From contig CM059584.1 of assembly GCA_030407085.1 (NCBI GenBank), positions 130,919,501-130,983,500 on the forward strand: 64,000 bases of DNA, written 5' to 3'. The translations under genes were made by a program, and so were the position numbers. Origin of the DNA: Trichopria drosophilae (lineage: Eukaryota > Arthropoda > Insecta > Hymenoptera > Diapriidae). The number at the start of each line of letters is the position of its first letter. Within the stretch, counting starts at the first letter, position 1. The notes below the pieces were generated by a model that was given only the letters and a program-made list of their open reading frames with translations, was not told the origin of the DNA and made no database searches. Below, piece after piece: positions 12,900-25,480 of the stretch.

Positions 12900-13870
12900 T
12901 CTATCTTTCATCATGAACTGTCAGTGTAATAATTTCTTCCGTTTTTATCTTCACCGAAATCGAATAAAGAAAAATTAGCGACACGAAGCAGCCATCAAGA
13001 TTTGTAAAATCAATGTTAATTAATAATCACGATTATTTAAACACAGGGTCCCACAATTTCTTCGAATTAGAGGACTATCTCTGCATATCACGTCATATTT
13101 AACGCTTACGCAAATATGATAAATTACAAAATGTTCCCGGCGACTAGCACGTAATTTCTCATCGTACATTAACGAGTAAGATATGAATGAAAAATCCCCG
13201 CAATGCACACGGCGTGTGTAAATACTGCTCCACCCGTTACCCGACCTAATCCGTCGTTGATTCGGATTCACCAGCCCCAAAAGCCAATAAAAACAATGCC
13301 CACCGCAATGCGTAGATCATTCGGTGAGCCCGTGCTCGCGTGACGCCGGGGGCTCAAAGCGTCCCCCCACCTTTCCCACGGGTACACAGTGGCGTAAGAT
13401 TTAAAGGGGCAAGACCGCATTTAAATGCCGACACCCGATAAAACAGCGAATACACACGACAAGGTGCAAATAATCGCTCCTTCTTGCAACAGGAAAACAG
13501 CGGAAATGTCAGGCAGGATAAAAAATGAATAACAATAGTGCATCAGCGTAAAGTGAAAATGCAGAGGAGCGGCCGATGGCCGGTTAGTCCCGATCCGGTG
13601 CGCCCAGCTGCGAAGTGCGTCCTTCTGTGTTGTCGCAACTAAATTTACGAGAACAAAATTCGATGCTTTTCACTCGCATAACGGCCATGTCGAACAAAAA
13701 AGACGGAAATAAAGCATTCTAGGAGCAAAATGGAATGTTTGATTCGATCATCCAATCGTTGCGATAAAAATCGACGGTAGCGACGACAATGGCACTGCGG
13801 AAAAGTTAGTTCGGGGCTTAACGAAGCCACCGCTCCTATTTTTTTTTACATTCCTGCTTTATTACTCGCG
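12900..13870. promoter_or_regulatory. GC-normal island; candidate regulatory block
   Basis: CpG content rises from about 13140, with a C/G-rich stretch near 13320-13400 (GCCGGGGGCTC, CCCCCCACC). Short frames on the minus strand (13020-13280 and 13645-13830) are unrecognised and probably chance. Confidence 0.35.
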
Positions 13871-14768
13871 ATTTTGTCTACGTCACAGTGGAAGTGGCTA
13901 AAACTCGCACAGAATATCATCGATAGTTCTGGATGTATTAATGTAACAACCTACAACTGTGCTTTTTATTGATAAACCCTTAACTTTTCGTAGCTTTCAC
14001 ATATTTGTTCACATAACGTAATTTTGAATTTTGGCCACAATCACTTTAAACCTTTTGTTTGTATTAGTTTCCTACTTTTGCGTGCAGTTGTTATACATTT
14101 TTTATCAACTTGTAGCTATTTGTAGCGTTGTAGTACATAAAGATGTTGACTCTTTTTGTTGAGTTTCTTCAACATTTTTGATATTTTGCTAGTAAATAAA
14201 TATGATTGTTCTGTTTTAACAGAATTCATACTTTACTTTTGCCCTTGTTTTGACTTTTATCCTTTATAAATTGCGCGCAAATGTTTGTTTTATTCAGGTT
14301 CTTAATTAAAGATAGATTTTTTCTACTGAGCCCTTCATAAATATCCTATTTTTTCAGTGTTGTTCACTATAGAGCTTGTGGTTTTTATTAATTGTTCCCT
14401 GTTGTATTCTATTTGTACACACCACTTATATACATATTATTTTGTCCCTTGATGAGGTTTAGTATCACAAAATATACCTGTTTCCACAAGAAATAATGTT
14501 ATAATGCTGTGCGTAACTTTTTGTGTCCCTGGTACCAAAAATAACAAATTTAGAACATTTCTATTAGATGCGTCGAATATTTTAACTTTTTTAGCAATTC
14601 TTTTTCGGCTGTAGAAGCGCTGATTTTGTTAAAGCACCGTTTTAATTAATATTGATGAACTTTTAGATTCACTTACGAGTTAATAAAATCGATATTCATA
14701 TTTCTTTTTTGGGGTTTATGCAGTGATTTTTTGATTGTATAAAACTTTTATTTTTGACAGCAATCAAC
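13871..14768. other. AT-rich, T-rich non-coding DNA
   Basis: Strand-biased, T-rich sequence with no frame, repeat or RNA that I can support. Confidence 0.5.
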
Positions 14769-14854
14769 CTGAGTAGAAATTTATTACGGCCCTGATCAGG
14801 GCCTGACCAAAAGCGTTACACCCTGATCAGGGCCTGAATAAATTTCTGCTCGGG
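14769..14854. mobile_element. Hairpin element with CCCTGATCAGGG palindromes (86 bp)
   Basis: The left arm (GAGTAGAAATTTATT...GGCCCTGATCAGGG) and right arm (CCCTGATCAGGGCC...AATAAATTTCTGCTC) are inverted copies of about 34 bp with few mismatches, leaving a loop of roughly 18 bp. Each arm also contains its own perfect palindrome CCCTGATCAGGG. No target duplication could be assigned. Confidence 0.7.
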
Positions 14855-15152
14855 AAGCTAGTTTAGTTTGAGAAAAATTTATTTATAAATTTACAAAATG
14901 AATATTTGAGTACGAGTTTAATCTTTTTAGTATCCTTTTCAGGACGTAACTATTTATTGTTTCATTTTACAAGTATACTGCGGAGTTGTTTTTCTCATTA
15001 TTTTGTGAAACTCTTGTTGTTGCACATATATTCATTTACTACTTGACATATCTGTGCACTAGTTCGAAGACTTTACATAGTTCTATCATTATATTTATTG
15101 TTCGTTTTATACTGCTAAATGTGTTTAGATATCTTATCTCGTTTTTAAATTT
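14855..15152. other. AT-rich non-coding spacer
   Basis: Nothing seen between two hairpin elements. Confidence 0.4.
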
Positions 15153-15156
15153 TTAA

Positions 15157-15506
15157 GGGATTCTAAAGTGCTCGACCGCTAAGGTAGGGATTTGCTCTAA
15201 AAAATGTAAATTAAAGATGACCGAATTAAATAGTCAAAATTTGGGCTCTGTAAAGGCAATTCTAATCAGTACAGACGCTTTCCTAGAAAATACCAAAGTA
15301 ATTGATTGAAAATTGACCGAATATCTTCGGAAATAAATAAAATTCACTTATTTCCGAAAATGCCCGGTCAGTTATCAATTAATATCTTTGATATTGTCTA
15401 GTAATTGCCCTTACAGAGACCGAATTTTGATAAAACTATTCAGTAATTTTTTATTTACAGTTTTTAATGAAAATTGCTATCTTATCGGTCGAGCACTAGA
15501 ATCCCC
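15157..15506. mobile_element. Foldback MITE with TTAA duplications (350 bp)
   Basis: The left end GGGATTCTAAAGTGCTCGACC is matched by an inverted right end ending GGTCGAGCACTAGAATCCCC. TTAA flanks both sides (15153-15156 and 15507-15510). Almost the whole element folds back: blocks such as TCTCTGTAAGGGCAATT on one arm match TCTGTAAAGGCAATTC on the other, and both arms contain TTCGGAAATAA near the middle. TTAA flanks plus GGG/CCC ends suggest piggyBac-type mobilisation. Non-coding. Confidence 0.85.
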
Positions 15507-16591
15507 TTAATGTCGCAGACTTGTTAAGTTTCAACGAGTCACCTGCATTTACACGATTGTTATTACCCTTTTTGCGTTTATTTATTAAAATAGAGCGATC
15601 CCTTTTTTAAAATAATACTATAACATAACCTTTATTTATAACCTACATTTATACTTTATTCTACCTACTTTTAATAAACTTTTTATAAAATGTCGTCGAC
15701 TTTATTGCCTTTTTTATATTCTTTACACACGTGTAACATTCTTTTTGCATTTTACTCATTTTATTCATATACGAAACCGATAATTCTTGCCGTTAAAAAA
15801 ATTGTGTTGTATTTTGACACATGGCATACTCTAATTATCAAAAAGTGACTTACTCTCAACGTATGTTGAAGTCACTTTCTATAGAGAAAGATGAAACACT
15901 ATTCTTCGTGTAAATGTTTGCTAATTAATGTCATTAAAAAAATCAGTGAAAAGTAAAACTTTTTTAAGAATAAATTTTATTATCGTTACGGGTCGGAAGG
16001 CAATATCGCTTTTCTCTCGTATAAGTAAATTGTGCAGTACAGCAGTAACACATTCCATTCTCGAGAAAATAATTAATCCTTGTATAAAATTCTGACATTC
16101 TGCAAAATTAAAGTATATAGTTTCGTTTGTCCATTCTTTCTGTCGTTAATTAACTACAATTCGTGTTTGAAAATTCTGGTTTTCATGAACTTCTCATTTA
16201 TAATTTGGAAAAAATAAAGTAATACATAGTCGTTTGCAATCATTTTTGAAAACTAGAAATTCACTAATATGGCTGTTCACGAAATCTTAATCTTTAAAAT
16301 AATGCCAAATAAATTTTTGCAGAAAAAATCCTTTCTAAATTTGGATTAGCCATCTCACGACAAAAAGTCCAATCGATGATAACCTGTTTCTTTCCTACAT
16401 TTTCTTTTATCGTGAATTTAACTTAATTTCTGCATATTATTAAATAATACGTCTAATGTTTTCCATAATTTCGTAACAGTATCAAGTCAAATTACCGTCA
16501 ATTTTATTTCCCTTCATTATTCGTTTGTAATTTGTCTAATTTTCTCTGGTGATTTAATTAGAGCTTATTGGTTATTTTCACACTGTTCAAG

Positions 16592-16674
16592 AACTACGAA
16601 CATTGCGAGTACCAAAAGAATGCGAAATTTACTATTTATTATTTTTTAAACCGTAATTAGTAATGTTCGTAGTT
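16592..16674. repeat. Short inverted repeat
   Basis: AACTACGAACATT at 16592-16604 is exactly complemented at 16662-16674, enclosing 57 bp of AT-rich DNA. It may be a small MITE relic; no target duplication is clear. Confidence 0.4.
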
Positions 16675-18300
16675 ACATAGGAAAGTGCATGATTCGGTAC
16701 GTCAACGGTTAATTAGCCCAACTTATGTGACGTAATTAAAATTTACTGAGCGTGCTTTAATAACGATTACATAAACTATGGAACTATTATTACGAACTAT
16801 ACACGTTTAGTTTGTAAGCTCCAGTTACAGAATTGCAATTAATCGTATACATTGTTTTATACCAAAGGCTGCATTATTATTTTTGAACTTAAAGTATGTA
16901 TACATATAATAATAACGTACATATATTTATAATATAGGTTGTTGTTTACCAAATTTACAATCGTGGAAACTACACTAATAATAAAATTGTTAATTTTTAT
17001 TATTGTTCTAGTTTTCCAGAAGATTTTCATTAATTTAATTATGTTATTTTAGAAAATTCTACACGTCAATTCTGTACTAGTTCATGGGTTAGTAGTTAAC
17101 AATATGTCTTGATAAAATGCACAGAAAATGTAAAAAGAGACTAATAGTACATTATACAATATTCTAACCTAAAAATGTGTAACCATATTTATAACATTAA
17201 TTAAATAAGTTAAAAGAACTTTATTTTGAAAAAAATGTGCCTTCCTATTCATTCTAAAACGTAAACAATTATTCAGATAATACAGTCAGAAAGTCGTGAT
17301 ATAATCAACGCAATTACATTTTTAGATAATAATTTGAAATAAATATGCAGCAGTGGAGAACAGATTTACATTTTGCAAAAAATTATCAAAATGAGAAAAC
17401 AATAAACAAATTATTAAATAACAATGTAGCTTATGTTTATGTTATCCTGTTTAGTATAAGAGCACCAGGCTCTTTTGATTTTTTGATGGCATGCTCCTAG
17501 TCTGTACGTTATTTTATCATATTTGAATCATTCCATTTGTTATTTATCATTGGTTATATTTTGAAGGTTTTTGAAATATCTTATTCAGTCGTATACACTG
17601 CATGTTTTTAAATTTATGAAAGAAAAACATTAGTCCTGTTTGTAATTACAATTCTAAATTTTGAGCTGTTCGCGAAAAATAACTTTTACAATTACGTTTA
17701 TTATATATAAATAAAATGAATAAATAACACGACGTATGCTATAACACAGGTTTTATGCTGGAAGATACGTGTTACATCTGACTCGCTGAAATGGGAAACC
17801 GTATAGAAAATCTGTCATAAAAGCAAAGCTTGCACTTACAAATAAATCTGCCCTTTTATGCGAAATAAAAATAGACTTCTTTATTAACGTCTCACATGAT
17901 TCAACCAACGAAAAGGACTCTTGCCTTTTAATCTACAGAGATTTATTATTAGCTGTACAAAAGAATTCCCAGCGATTTGACGGTTATGTATTTAACGTTA
18001 TACTAAATTTGTATTCATGTGTTTGCCATGACCTACTCCCTCGAAAATCGAGATAAAATTTATTCCCGAGCTTCCTGAATAGTTCCAACATGCACGGGTT
18101 ATTTTCAAGTTACTCGATTCGTATTATGCTGAATGCCTTTAAGAAACGAAAATTACATAGCGCAGCCGGTAATTTATTTTTCGAATTGAAAAGTGCAGGT
18201 TAAATACAAGGGCAGGATTATTATTTCTTATGCAAATACTAATAGTATACAATAAGGACGTATAGTAAAAGAAGATTAAGTAAATTATTTAATGCTATAT

Positions 18301-18325
18301 AATAAGTATACATTGTATACTTATT
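18301..18325. repeat. Perfect small hairpin
   Basis: AATAAGTATAC, a 3-base loop, then GTATACTTATT: 11-bp perfect arms in AT-rich DNA. Function unknown and possibly chance. Confidence 0.35.
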
Positions 18326-20999
18326 CATTTCGCCAAAAACAATGTATGCAAGTTCAAAATGAAGGGGAAGAATTTTTTTACTTGATACTCTGCATACTTC
18401 TTGAATCATGAAACATAATGAAAAAGAGACCACTGGGATTGAAGAATTTTTATAATAATAAGTAGTCGAACACCAACAAATAAACGTTAACTGACGAATG
18501 AATTTGCTCTTCACTTTGAATCAGCCAGAAAGATTGAAACCTTTAAACGAAGAAATTATATTTGAATTTATACATTTGTTTAGCAAAATACTTTCTAAAG
18601 GGAAAAGTTTACATATTCGTAAAGTAAAAAAGTATTACACTCGCAAAAAAACGCACTCATTTAAACTTAAAAGTCCACGATTTTGATTTACTCGTCATTT
18701 AGTTAACTGGATCATGTTTCATGAGATTTAGGGCATATCCTTGGGTCGACAACCAGCGGTTGTAGAAAATATTTAATAAAGTATACACTTGTTTAAATTT
18801 GATTTCGTTATAAATTTATAAATTGCGAAATTCATTTTTCTTAAATCAATAATTTAAAAACATAATTAAAAGTACACTGATATCACCGATAAAAGTTAAT
18901 AGACAAACATTGTTTAATATTTCAACATTTATTTAATTTATGCTAGTACAATGTTTCCGATAAAACATACGATATAATGCTGACTTTGGTACTAAATAAT
19001 TCAGGACTAATCTTGTATTAAGCGATACATTTTACCTCAAAAACTATCGACTAATAAACTAAATGTTTAGCGTTAAATGCATATATTTTTAGAGAAAGCA
19101 AACAGATTTAAATTTTAAATGGTTGTAAACGGCACATTTCCATATTTAGTACATAATAGCCTCTCTACCAGCAGTTAAATGACGTACTTTGCAGTGTGTT
19201 AATATTTGATTGCACGAACTTATAATATGTTTATCGAACACACTGCAACTCGAACTGCAAATTGGATCGATACCGCGACAATTAAATTCAGATAATTGTC
19301 ATATTCGTTAATTATTTGTGTATTAATTGATATGTATCTACAGAAATCTAGATACGCGCAGATGCCAGTCAAATATTTCCTTGCTGTCGCTTAACAATGA
19401 AAAAAATAATGTAAAATACCCTTATATTAACTAATACGATATTTTTGTATATTGTTCATCTTTAGTTTTTTCGGTAAATTTTACGAAGAAAACATCTGTT
19501 TTATTTTGACCTGGACATCTCTCTTTAAAGCCAACTCTAGTATATTGAGATATTAAATCAGATCTCATTTTTGATACAGTTTGGTCCGAGTGTAAATAAA
19601 AACTGATTTGCTCGGTCAAGATTCAGAAATCGAATAAGATCCAATATTCGATGTTACTAGGTCAATAAATTTCAAAAAAGTTCTGCGAAACATAATTAAC
19701 TTTAAGAAAATATAATGCGAACTAAAGCGATTTAATAAGATGAAATTGTAGGGGTAGTCGTTTACCCTGCTGCAATTTGATCTTAAATCGCCAATGTGTT
19801 CGTTTGAACAAAAAGTTAAATTAGATTTAATTTAATGAATCATTAGATGCTAGATAAATAATAAGATTAATAGTTATCATACATTTTTCACGCTATCAAG
19901 GAAAGGTTTAGTTGTGATGAATTTAATCGTTTAACATTAAGCGATTGAACTTTTCAAAATTTTCATAACAATTTAATGTTTATGAGAATGAATCAATTTG
20001 GCATTCATTGAGAACTTTAATGAATTATTTTAACTATCGTGTAATTACTTGGTAATCATACATTGGAAAGGTTCTGCTGAATAAGCTGCTCATATATTTT
20101 CTAAAGATCTAATTTGATTGTCTAATGTTTGATTCCATTTTCAATTATATCTTTAATTACCTGAACATTAAAAAACTAGCAGATTTAACGAAATTGTTGA
20201 TACATTATTACCCACACAGCACAATCCGCCCAGTAAAGTTTTGAGGTGCTCCTGAGGACATCGGAAAGCCCCTTCTTTGTTCGGGGGAACTGAATTTGTG
20301 AGGTTATGTATCAAATAGAACATTCAGACAGCGATTACAGTAACGTATCAAAAAACCATTCGAACTTCTATAAGGCAACGAGAAAAGTTTTAAAAAGTGT
20401 CACAAATACACATTTGTTGTAATATATTCAGGCATATAAAATTGTGCCTATGCAAAAAATCTTAGTCTGTATGCACGACTTTTCATACATTCAATTTCAA
20501 AAAGAACGTAATAACATAAACACGTATATTAAATGTAGATAAATATTGATTGTAACGATTTGGTCATTGTCAATGTAAACCGATACTCACTGACATGCCT
20601 GCCATATGTATTAACTGACAGAATTACGTGGCAGGCCTTTAGTCATTTATGTGTGCCTTATGTACGAAGACACCTGGAATAAGATGTATACAAAAAGGAC
20701 ACCAAGAAATGTCGTAAAAATAATCTGTAAAGTTTCTTCGTGTAAGATATTCATTTGAACAGTATACAATATTATCATCCTTCAAGATCATGAGAAGGTT
20801 TGATTTCAGTGCTCATTGATATGATCAATTAGTTGAAATAACTGTCTTGCTGAATGTAGCCACATTTTTGCTGTGATACGAGAAATAAAGTGGTAATTTA
20901 TTAGTAAGGAATTTTCATCATAAAAATCTGAAAATTGACAAATGATGTGCTACCCTTTCGACCTGCAAACAAGTGTACAGTTTCCTCCCGTGTGGGCGA

Positions 21000-22760
21000 T
21001 TAAAAAATGAACAAGTCATTAATCTGCACGCGAAAATCTTCTTGACAACGAAAGTCGTGTGCAATCTCTAAGACAAACATAACCTCGTAACATGGGAAAG
21101 AGATCTTATCGGAAGAACGAGGCTCGGTCCCAACGAGAAAAAGCGCTATTTTCGTGTAATGCAGAAAATTGCAGATCAAAAAGGTCTTACGAGGCCAGCG
21201 GCCGGTGACGTGCCGAGCCCTAATTACAGAAACAATTATGAGTCTAATGCTTGACCGTTATAGCCGAGATCCCAATTATATCGATATAGGGGCCTCTTAT
21301 CGCGGAAGTACAGGACAAACGAAAATTGACTTTATTACATAGTACGCCCGTAAGAATGAATTTTTTCAAACACGCTTGAAGAAACCTCCACTTAAGCGCC
21401 TTAGACCGACCTATTTCATTATGAATCATTTGAAGGAATACAATTACCGTCTAAAGCCGACCTCGTTATTCTCACCCTACAAAAAGCGTAGTGGCGAAAA
21501 AAAATATTTCATCCAAATACAGGCATCGAGAAACAAGCTCGATAAATCACGCGGTTTAACGATGACGGTAAATGCGTCGCTGTTAAACCCCGTTATAAAA
21601 GTAAATGGAAACACCTTGAGCACGTCGTCGGAGCTATCGGAATTTGCATGCATTCAAAATCCAATCAATTATGATTAATGAAGCAAAAACCAAAAGCCAA
21701 TGCTCACATAACGACCAAGCAATTCGATAGCGTCGCGTCGAGGAAAAAAGATGAGGCGCGATATATATATTAAAAGGATGGGACGTCGGGTGGTTTAATT
21801 ATCGCCTCTCGGCGTCTATTAACATTCAGCCTGGTTTTGGAAAAGCCACGCTCCTGGAATTCCGATTCCACGTTCCGGTATTCCGTCGAAGTGTTGCCGG
21901 ACCGAGCGGGCCGCGGCGTGTCGAGTGACTCATGTGGGCTTCGTGTTTGGCGGTTGAATTATAAAGCCGGTTCGACGGGTCGTTGATAAACGATGCCAGG
22001 GGCTTAACTAATGATATTCCCCGTGTGCAAGGAGAGAAGCAACGATTATTCCGTCCAAGAAGCAGGGAAGAGGCCAAGATCGACAAGTTTCTCCTTGATT
22101 AACCCGGGGTGATTATTTCGGACATGTTCCCTTTCAGCGGAGGCTCGTGCAATTAGCGGTACGTGCTTGGGTGACTGATAATTATGTCGAGGTCAGGGGA
22201 CACGGCGCGGCGCCGCGCATACGAGCCTCGCAGGCATGCCGGAGCAGTGTTCGGTAACTACTCTGTAACTGCGGTGGTGTTCACACAGCAGCACCAGTAT
22301 CAGCACCGGCACAGAGAGCACCCCCCAATAGAAGTTCTCTGGGACGGACCTGGCGGCACAACGTTGTCGCACCGCAGCACACCATCACCCGACGACAACG
22401 ACGGCGCAAAATCCCATCGACAATTGCCGCTAACGTTGCGGGAGAGAACAAAAACTTGGCAAAATGAACTCTGCTACACCGAAACATCGATCAGCAAAAT
22501 CGACTTGGTTCGCAACTTTCGTTCTGGCGCATTTTGGGAATAAAGTTCTCGGCGTATGCCGCGACGACCATACGCTTGCCACCAAGTATTCTGCTAGGGA
22601 GTTTTTAGTTTCCCCAACCGACGACTGCGTATTTCCTCTGCGATTCGGGAAAGTGAGAGAAAAGTCACTTTACCCTTTCCGGTTCTTCCTGTCGAACTGA
22701 CGGCGAATACGAAGTCTCCGCGTCATATTTTATATCGGATAATAAAGTTCGCCAAGAGAT
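21000..22760. promoter_or_regulatory. CpG-rich island; candidate enhancer or alternative first-exon region
   Basis: One of the most CpG-dense parts of intron 1 (for example GGCGCGGCGCCGCGC near 22203). An ATG-initiated frame of 119 codons lies at 22184-22543 on the plus strand, with His/Gln-rich (QQHQYQHRH) and Arg-rich parts, but it overlaps a minus-strand frame and resembles no family. I treat the block as regulatory or a possible alternative 5' exon, not as a gene. Confidence 0.4.
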
Positions 22761-23935
22761 TGCTTTTACGGATGGGATAAGGAGGATTTTTAAAGATTCA
22801 TGACTTCTAACTTTCCTTCCCCGCAAACATCGTCGAAAACTTTATTCGCTGATTTGATTGGCACGTTTGATCAATACTGCATCCAGTTGAATTCGGTGGA
22901 AAACACTTTTCTTATCTGAAAAATTGATATCGCAAAACAAAAGTGACCAATTGGAACCATGTCAGAAAACCACCAGTTATTAATACTTTGAGGTCACACT
23001 CATCACTGGAACTGACATGACTTTAGTAAACTAATCAGGATCATTTACTTGACTACTCTAAAACAATAAAGAATGGTCGTTCTAGACTTCTCTTTTGATC
23101 GTTGAATATGTGAATAACGCCCACACTCTATTTGGTATATCAATATTATCATCCAGATTTGTTTGTAACGTGAAATGCTTATCAATTATTAAAAATACAA
23201 ATGTTCAGGTCTGGCGTACGATAATTTTGAAATATGTTTAACGTCCAAAAAGTGACATCAGTTAATAATCAGACTCCTAAATTCACTGGAGAATCATCCT
23301 TGTACGGATCTAGAGGGAATGGTTCTTAACTTCATTAAGACCTGACACTTCTGAAATCGAATCAGTGGGGAGTTTGCCATGTGTAAGTTACTATAGAATG
23401 TAATATATTTTTCCTGGGTGGAGTTCTCTTCGTGATCATGATTTAATGATTCATGAGTTGTTAAGGGAGTAATTCTTTTATAAAATGTTCCGCTGCGAAA
23501 CGTAGAAAAAAATTGAAAGGTTCAACATTTAAGAGCCTCTCCGGTTTGTGCATGCTGATATCAGAGTAAATTACAACCTGACAACCTCAACTTATCGAAT
23601 GCCCTGCCCACGTTAAGTAGACCAAGTTACCGATACAGTTTGGAAGTGGTAACCATTACCAGTCACCGAACAATTGTTGGTGATCCGATAAACTTGACCA
23701 CTACCACAACCGTTCTTTGTATCCAACAATTTCGTCTTTCCTAGAAAAGGAACAAACTAATTTGCTCTCATGTTTTCCTTCATCGACTTGTAATCTAGCA
23801 AAGCAAGTTTCAAAAATGTTATATTTAATAATTTGATTGTGTCATCCCCCATAATGATGAGGTCTCGAACGAGTTAACTATCTGTATAATGCTTGGAAAG
23901 TGTCAAGAATTTAATAACGAATGTAATAAACTACT
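22761..23935. other. Intermediate-composition non-coding DNA
   Basis: No frame or repeat of note was seen. Confidence 0.4.
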
Positions 23936-24700
23936 AGAACCCATCGTAATATCCGCAGCAACAGCTAGCGCTCGACGCTGACGGGGCGCTTACGGGAACA
24001 CGTAGTGGGAGACGCGGAAAGAGGCAAAAAAAATGGAGAGAAAAGGAAGTTTCCCGCGGGCAAAACTCGATCGGCAAACATCGTCCCCAAGAACTTGTTC
24101 TTCAAAGATAAACTTTCAGTCAGCCACAGAGAGAGAGACAGAGATAGCAGGTCGTGACGTGCGTTCGATCGTTCGGTTTTTTTTTGTCGACGACTTCAAA
24201 TTCTAAGTGGGATGGCGGTGAAGAAAACTGAAACGGAGACGAGCGTGCCCTGGTGACTCAGTTAGCGAGAGGGGCGCGAGACAAAAGGTGCTTTTCGCCA
24301 AGTTCGCGATTTCTCCGTGAGGTACAATGACGCTCGCAATACACGGCAGAGATCCGATGGGAAACGAGATCACGCCACCGCGACGTAAACTTCCACGCGG
24401 CATGAACATTTCGCAGCGCTTGTCTCTTGTTCGACTTTCAAACGACAGGCCGGCTTATGTCGTTTGTTTTGCCGCTCGATAGTCGGCAATGTATGGGGCC
24501 GCTGCAATTTCCAAAATTGCCAATAAACTAGGATCTTGCTGTACAGCTTGGACGAACCGAAATATATGCGTGCGCGATCCCTTACTATGTAAAAGACTTT
24601 CCCACTGTACGAGCCATAAATTCTTCAAGAAAATAAACGAGTATTCCACTTTATGGGGTTTCAATTCCTGAATTGGATAAATGAAACAATTAGAAAACAG
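23936..24700. promoter_or_regulatory. GC-normal island with GA-rich tract
   Basis: CpG-rich sequence with a GAGAGAGAGACAGAGA stretch near 24130. Short opposed frames at 24203-24409, 24455-24664 and 24489-24671 overlap one another and are not recognisable. Candidate regulatory DNA. Confidence 0.3.
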
Positions 24701-25480
24701 GGAAGTCTATTGCCAAACTGCAAGGTAACTGATCCTACGTGGTTTCTAGTCAAATTAAATTTACACATATTTCTACGAAACAACGGTTAATGTTTGAAAG
24801 TCGAAAAGGATCCTCCTGCAGGAAGGTATGCAAATGACGGTTTCATTAGAATACACTAGGATAATCCCAAGAGTCTTAAAATTCGTATCAAGGTACTTGA
24901 CAGATCAACAATCGTAATGTGCAACGTTTAATGCAATCAATAGGACTTTTGTAGCCTGATTCTTTTCAAATTTCCTGGTAAAAGCTTTACTTATTTATCG
25001 ATAAACGTCCCTGAAATACAGAATCAGATCAGGAATTTTGTGATTAAAGTTTGGCCATATCAAAATTAAGTCAAAAGCTGACAAGAATGCGGCATTTTTT
25101 GTAGTCTCCGAGTAAGATTCTTCTAAAAATACTTGGTATATTCCACTCATATTCGATTCTTATCAAAAAGGTTTGTCCAATCAGAACATCAGATTCCCAC
25201 AACGATTTCCCTGTACTATCCGTGCCCTATTTAGGAATTCCTAATAAGGTTCTGTGGACGCGAATTGCACAGCATAGTGTTATCAGGGATAGACAAGACT
25301 GTCAATCTCGGAACCTTACTAGAAAATGCTAACGTAAAACGAAGACGTGAGTTCTTTCTGAGAATCTAATTATCTATTGTAATTCCGATCGCATGGTACA
25401 CATATTCCCCCAATGAAAATTTTCTACCAGACTTTTTCTGGGAAAGTCCTATCTGACCAGTTTTATTGAGTGAAAACAGC
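24701..25480. other. Non-coding DNA of intermediate composition
   Basis: Nothing supportable was seen. Confidence 0.4.

Larger units (their letters stand above)
15511..21000. other. Long AT-rich gene desert
   Basis: About 5.5 kb with no supportable gene. All frames are densely closed; the few 60-90 codon frames (18239-18514, 18498-18686, 19431-19619) show nothing recognisable. Two small inverted repeats lie inside (16592-16674 and 18301-18325). Near 20213 an ACCCACACAGCACA motif resembles one at about 53872. Confidence 0.6.

Noticed and set aside
22184..22543. 119-codon ATG frame with QQHQYQHRH stretch
   Set aside because: No recognisable domain, opposed by another frame, CpG-rich context; insufficient evidence for a gene.
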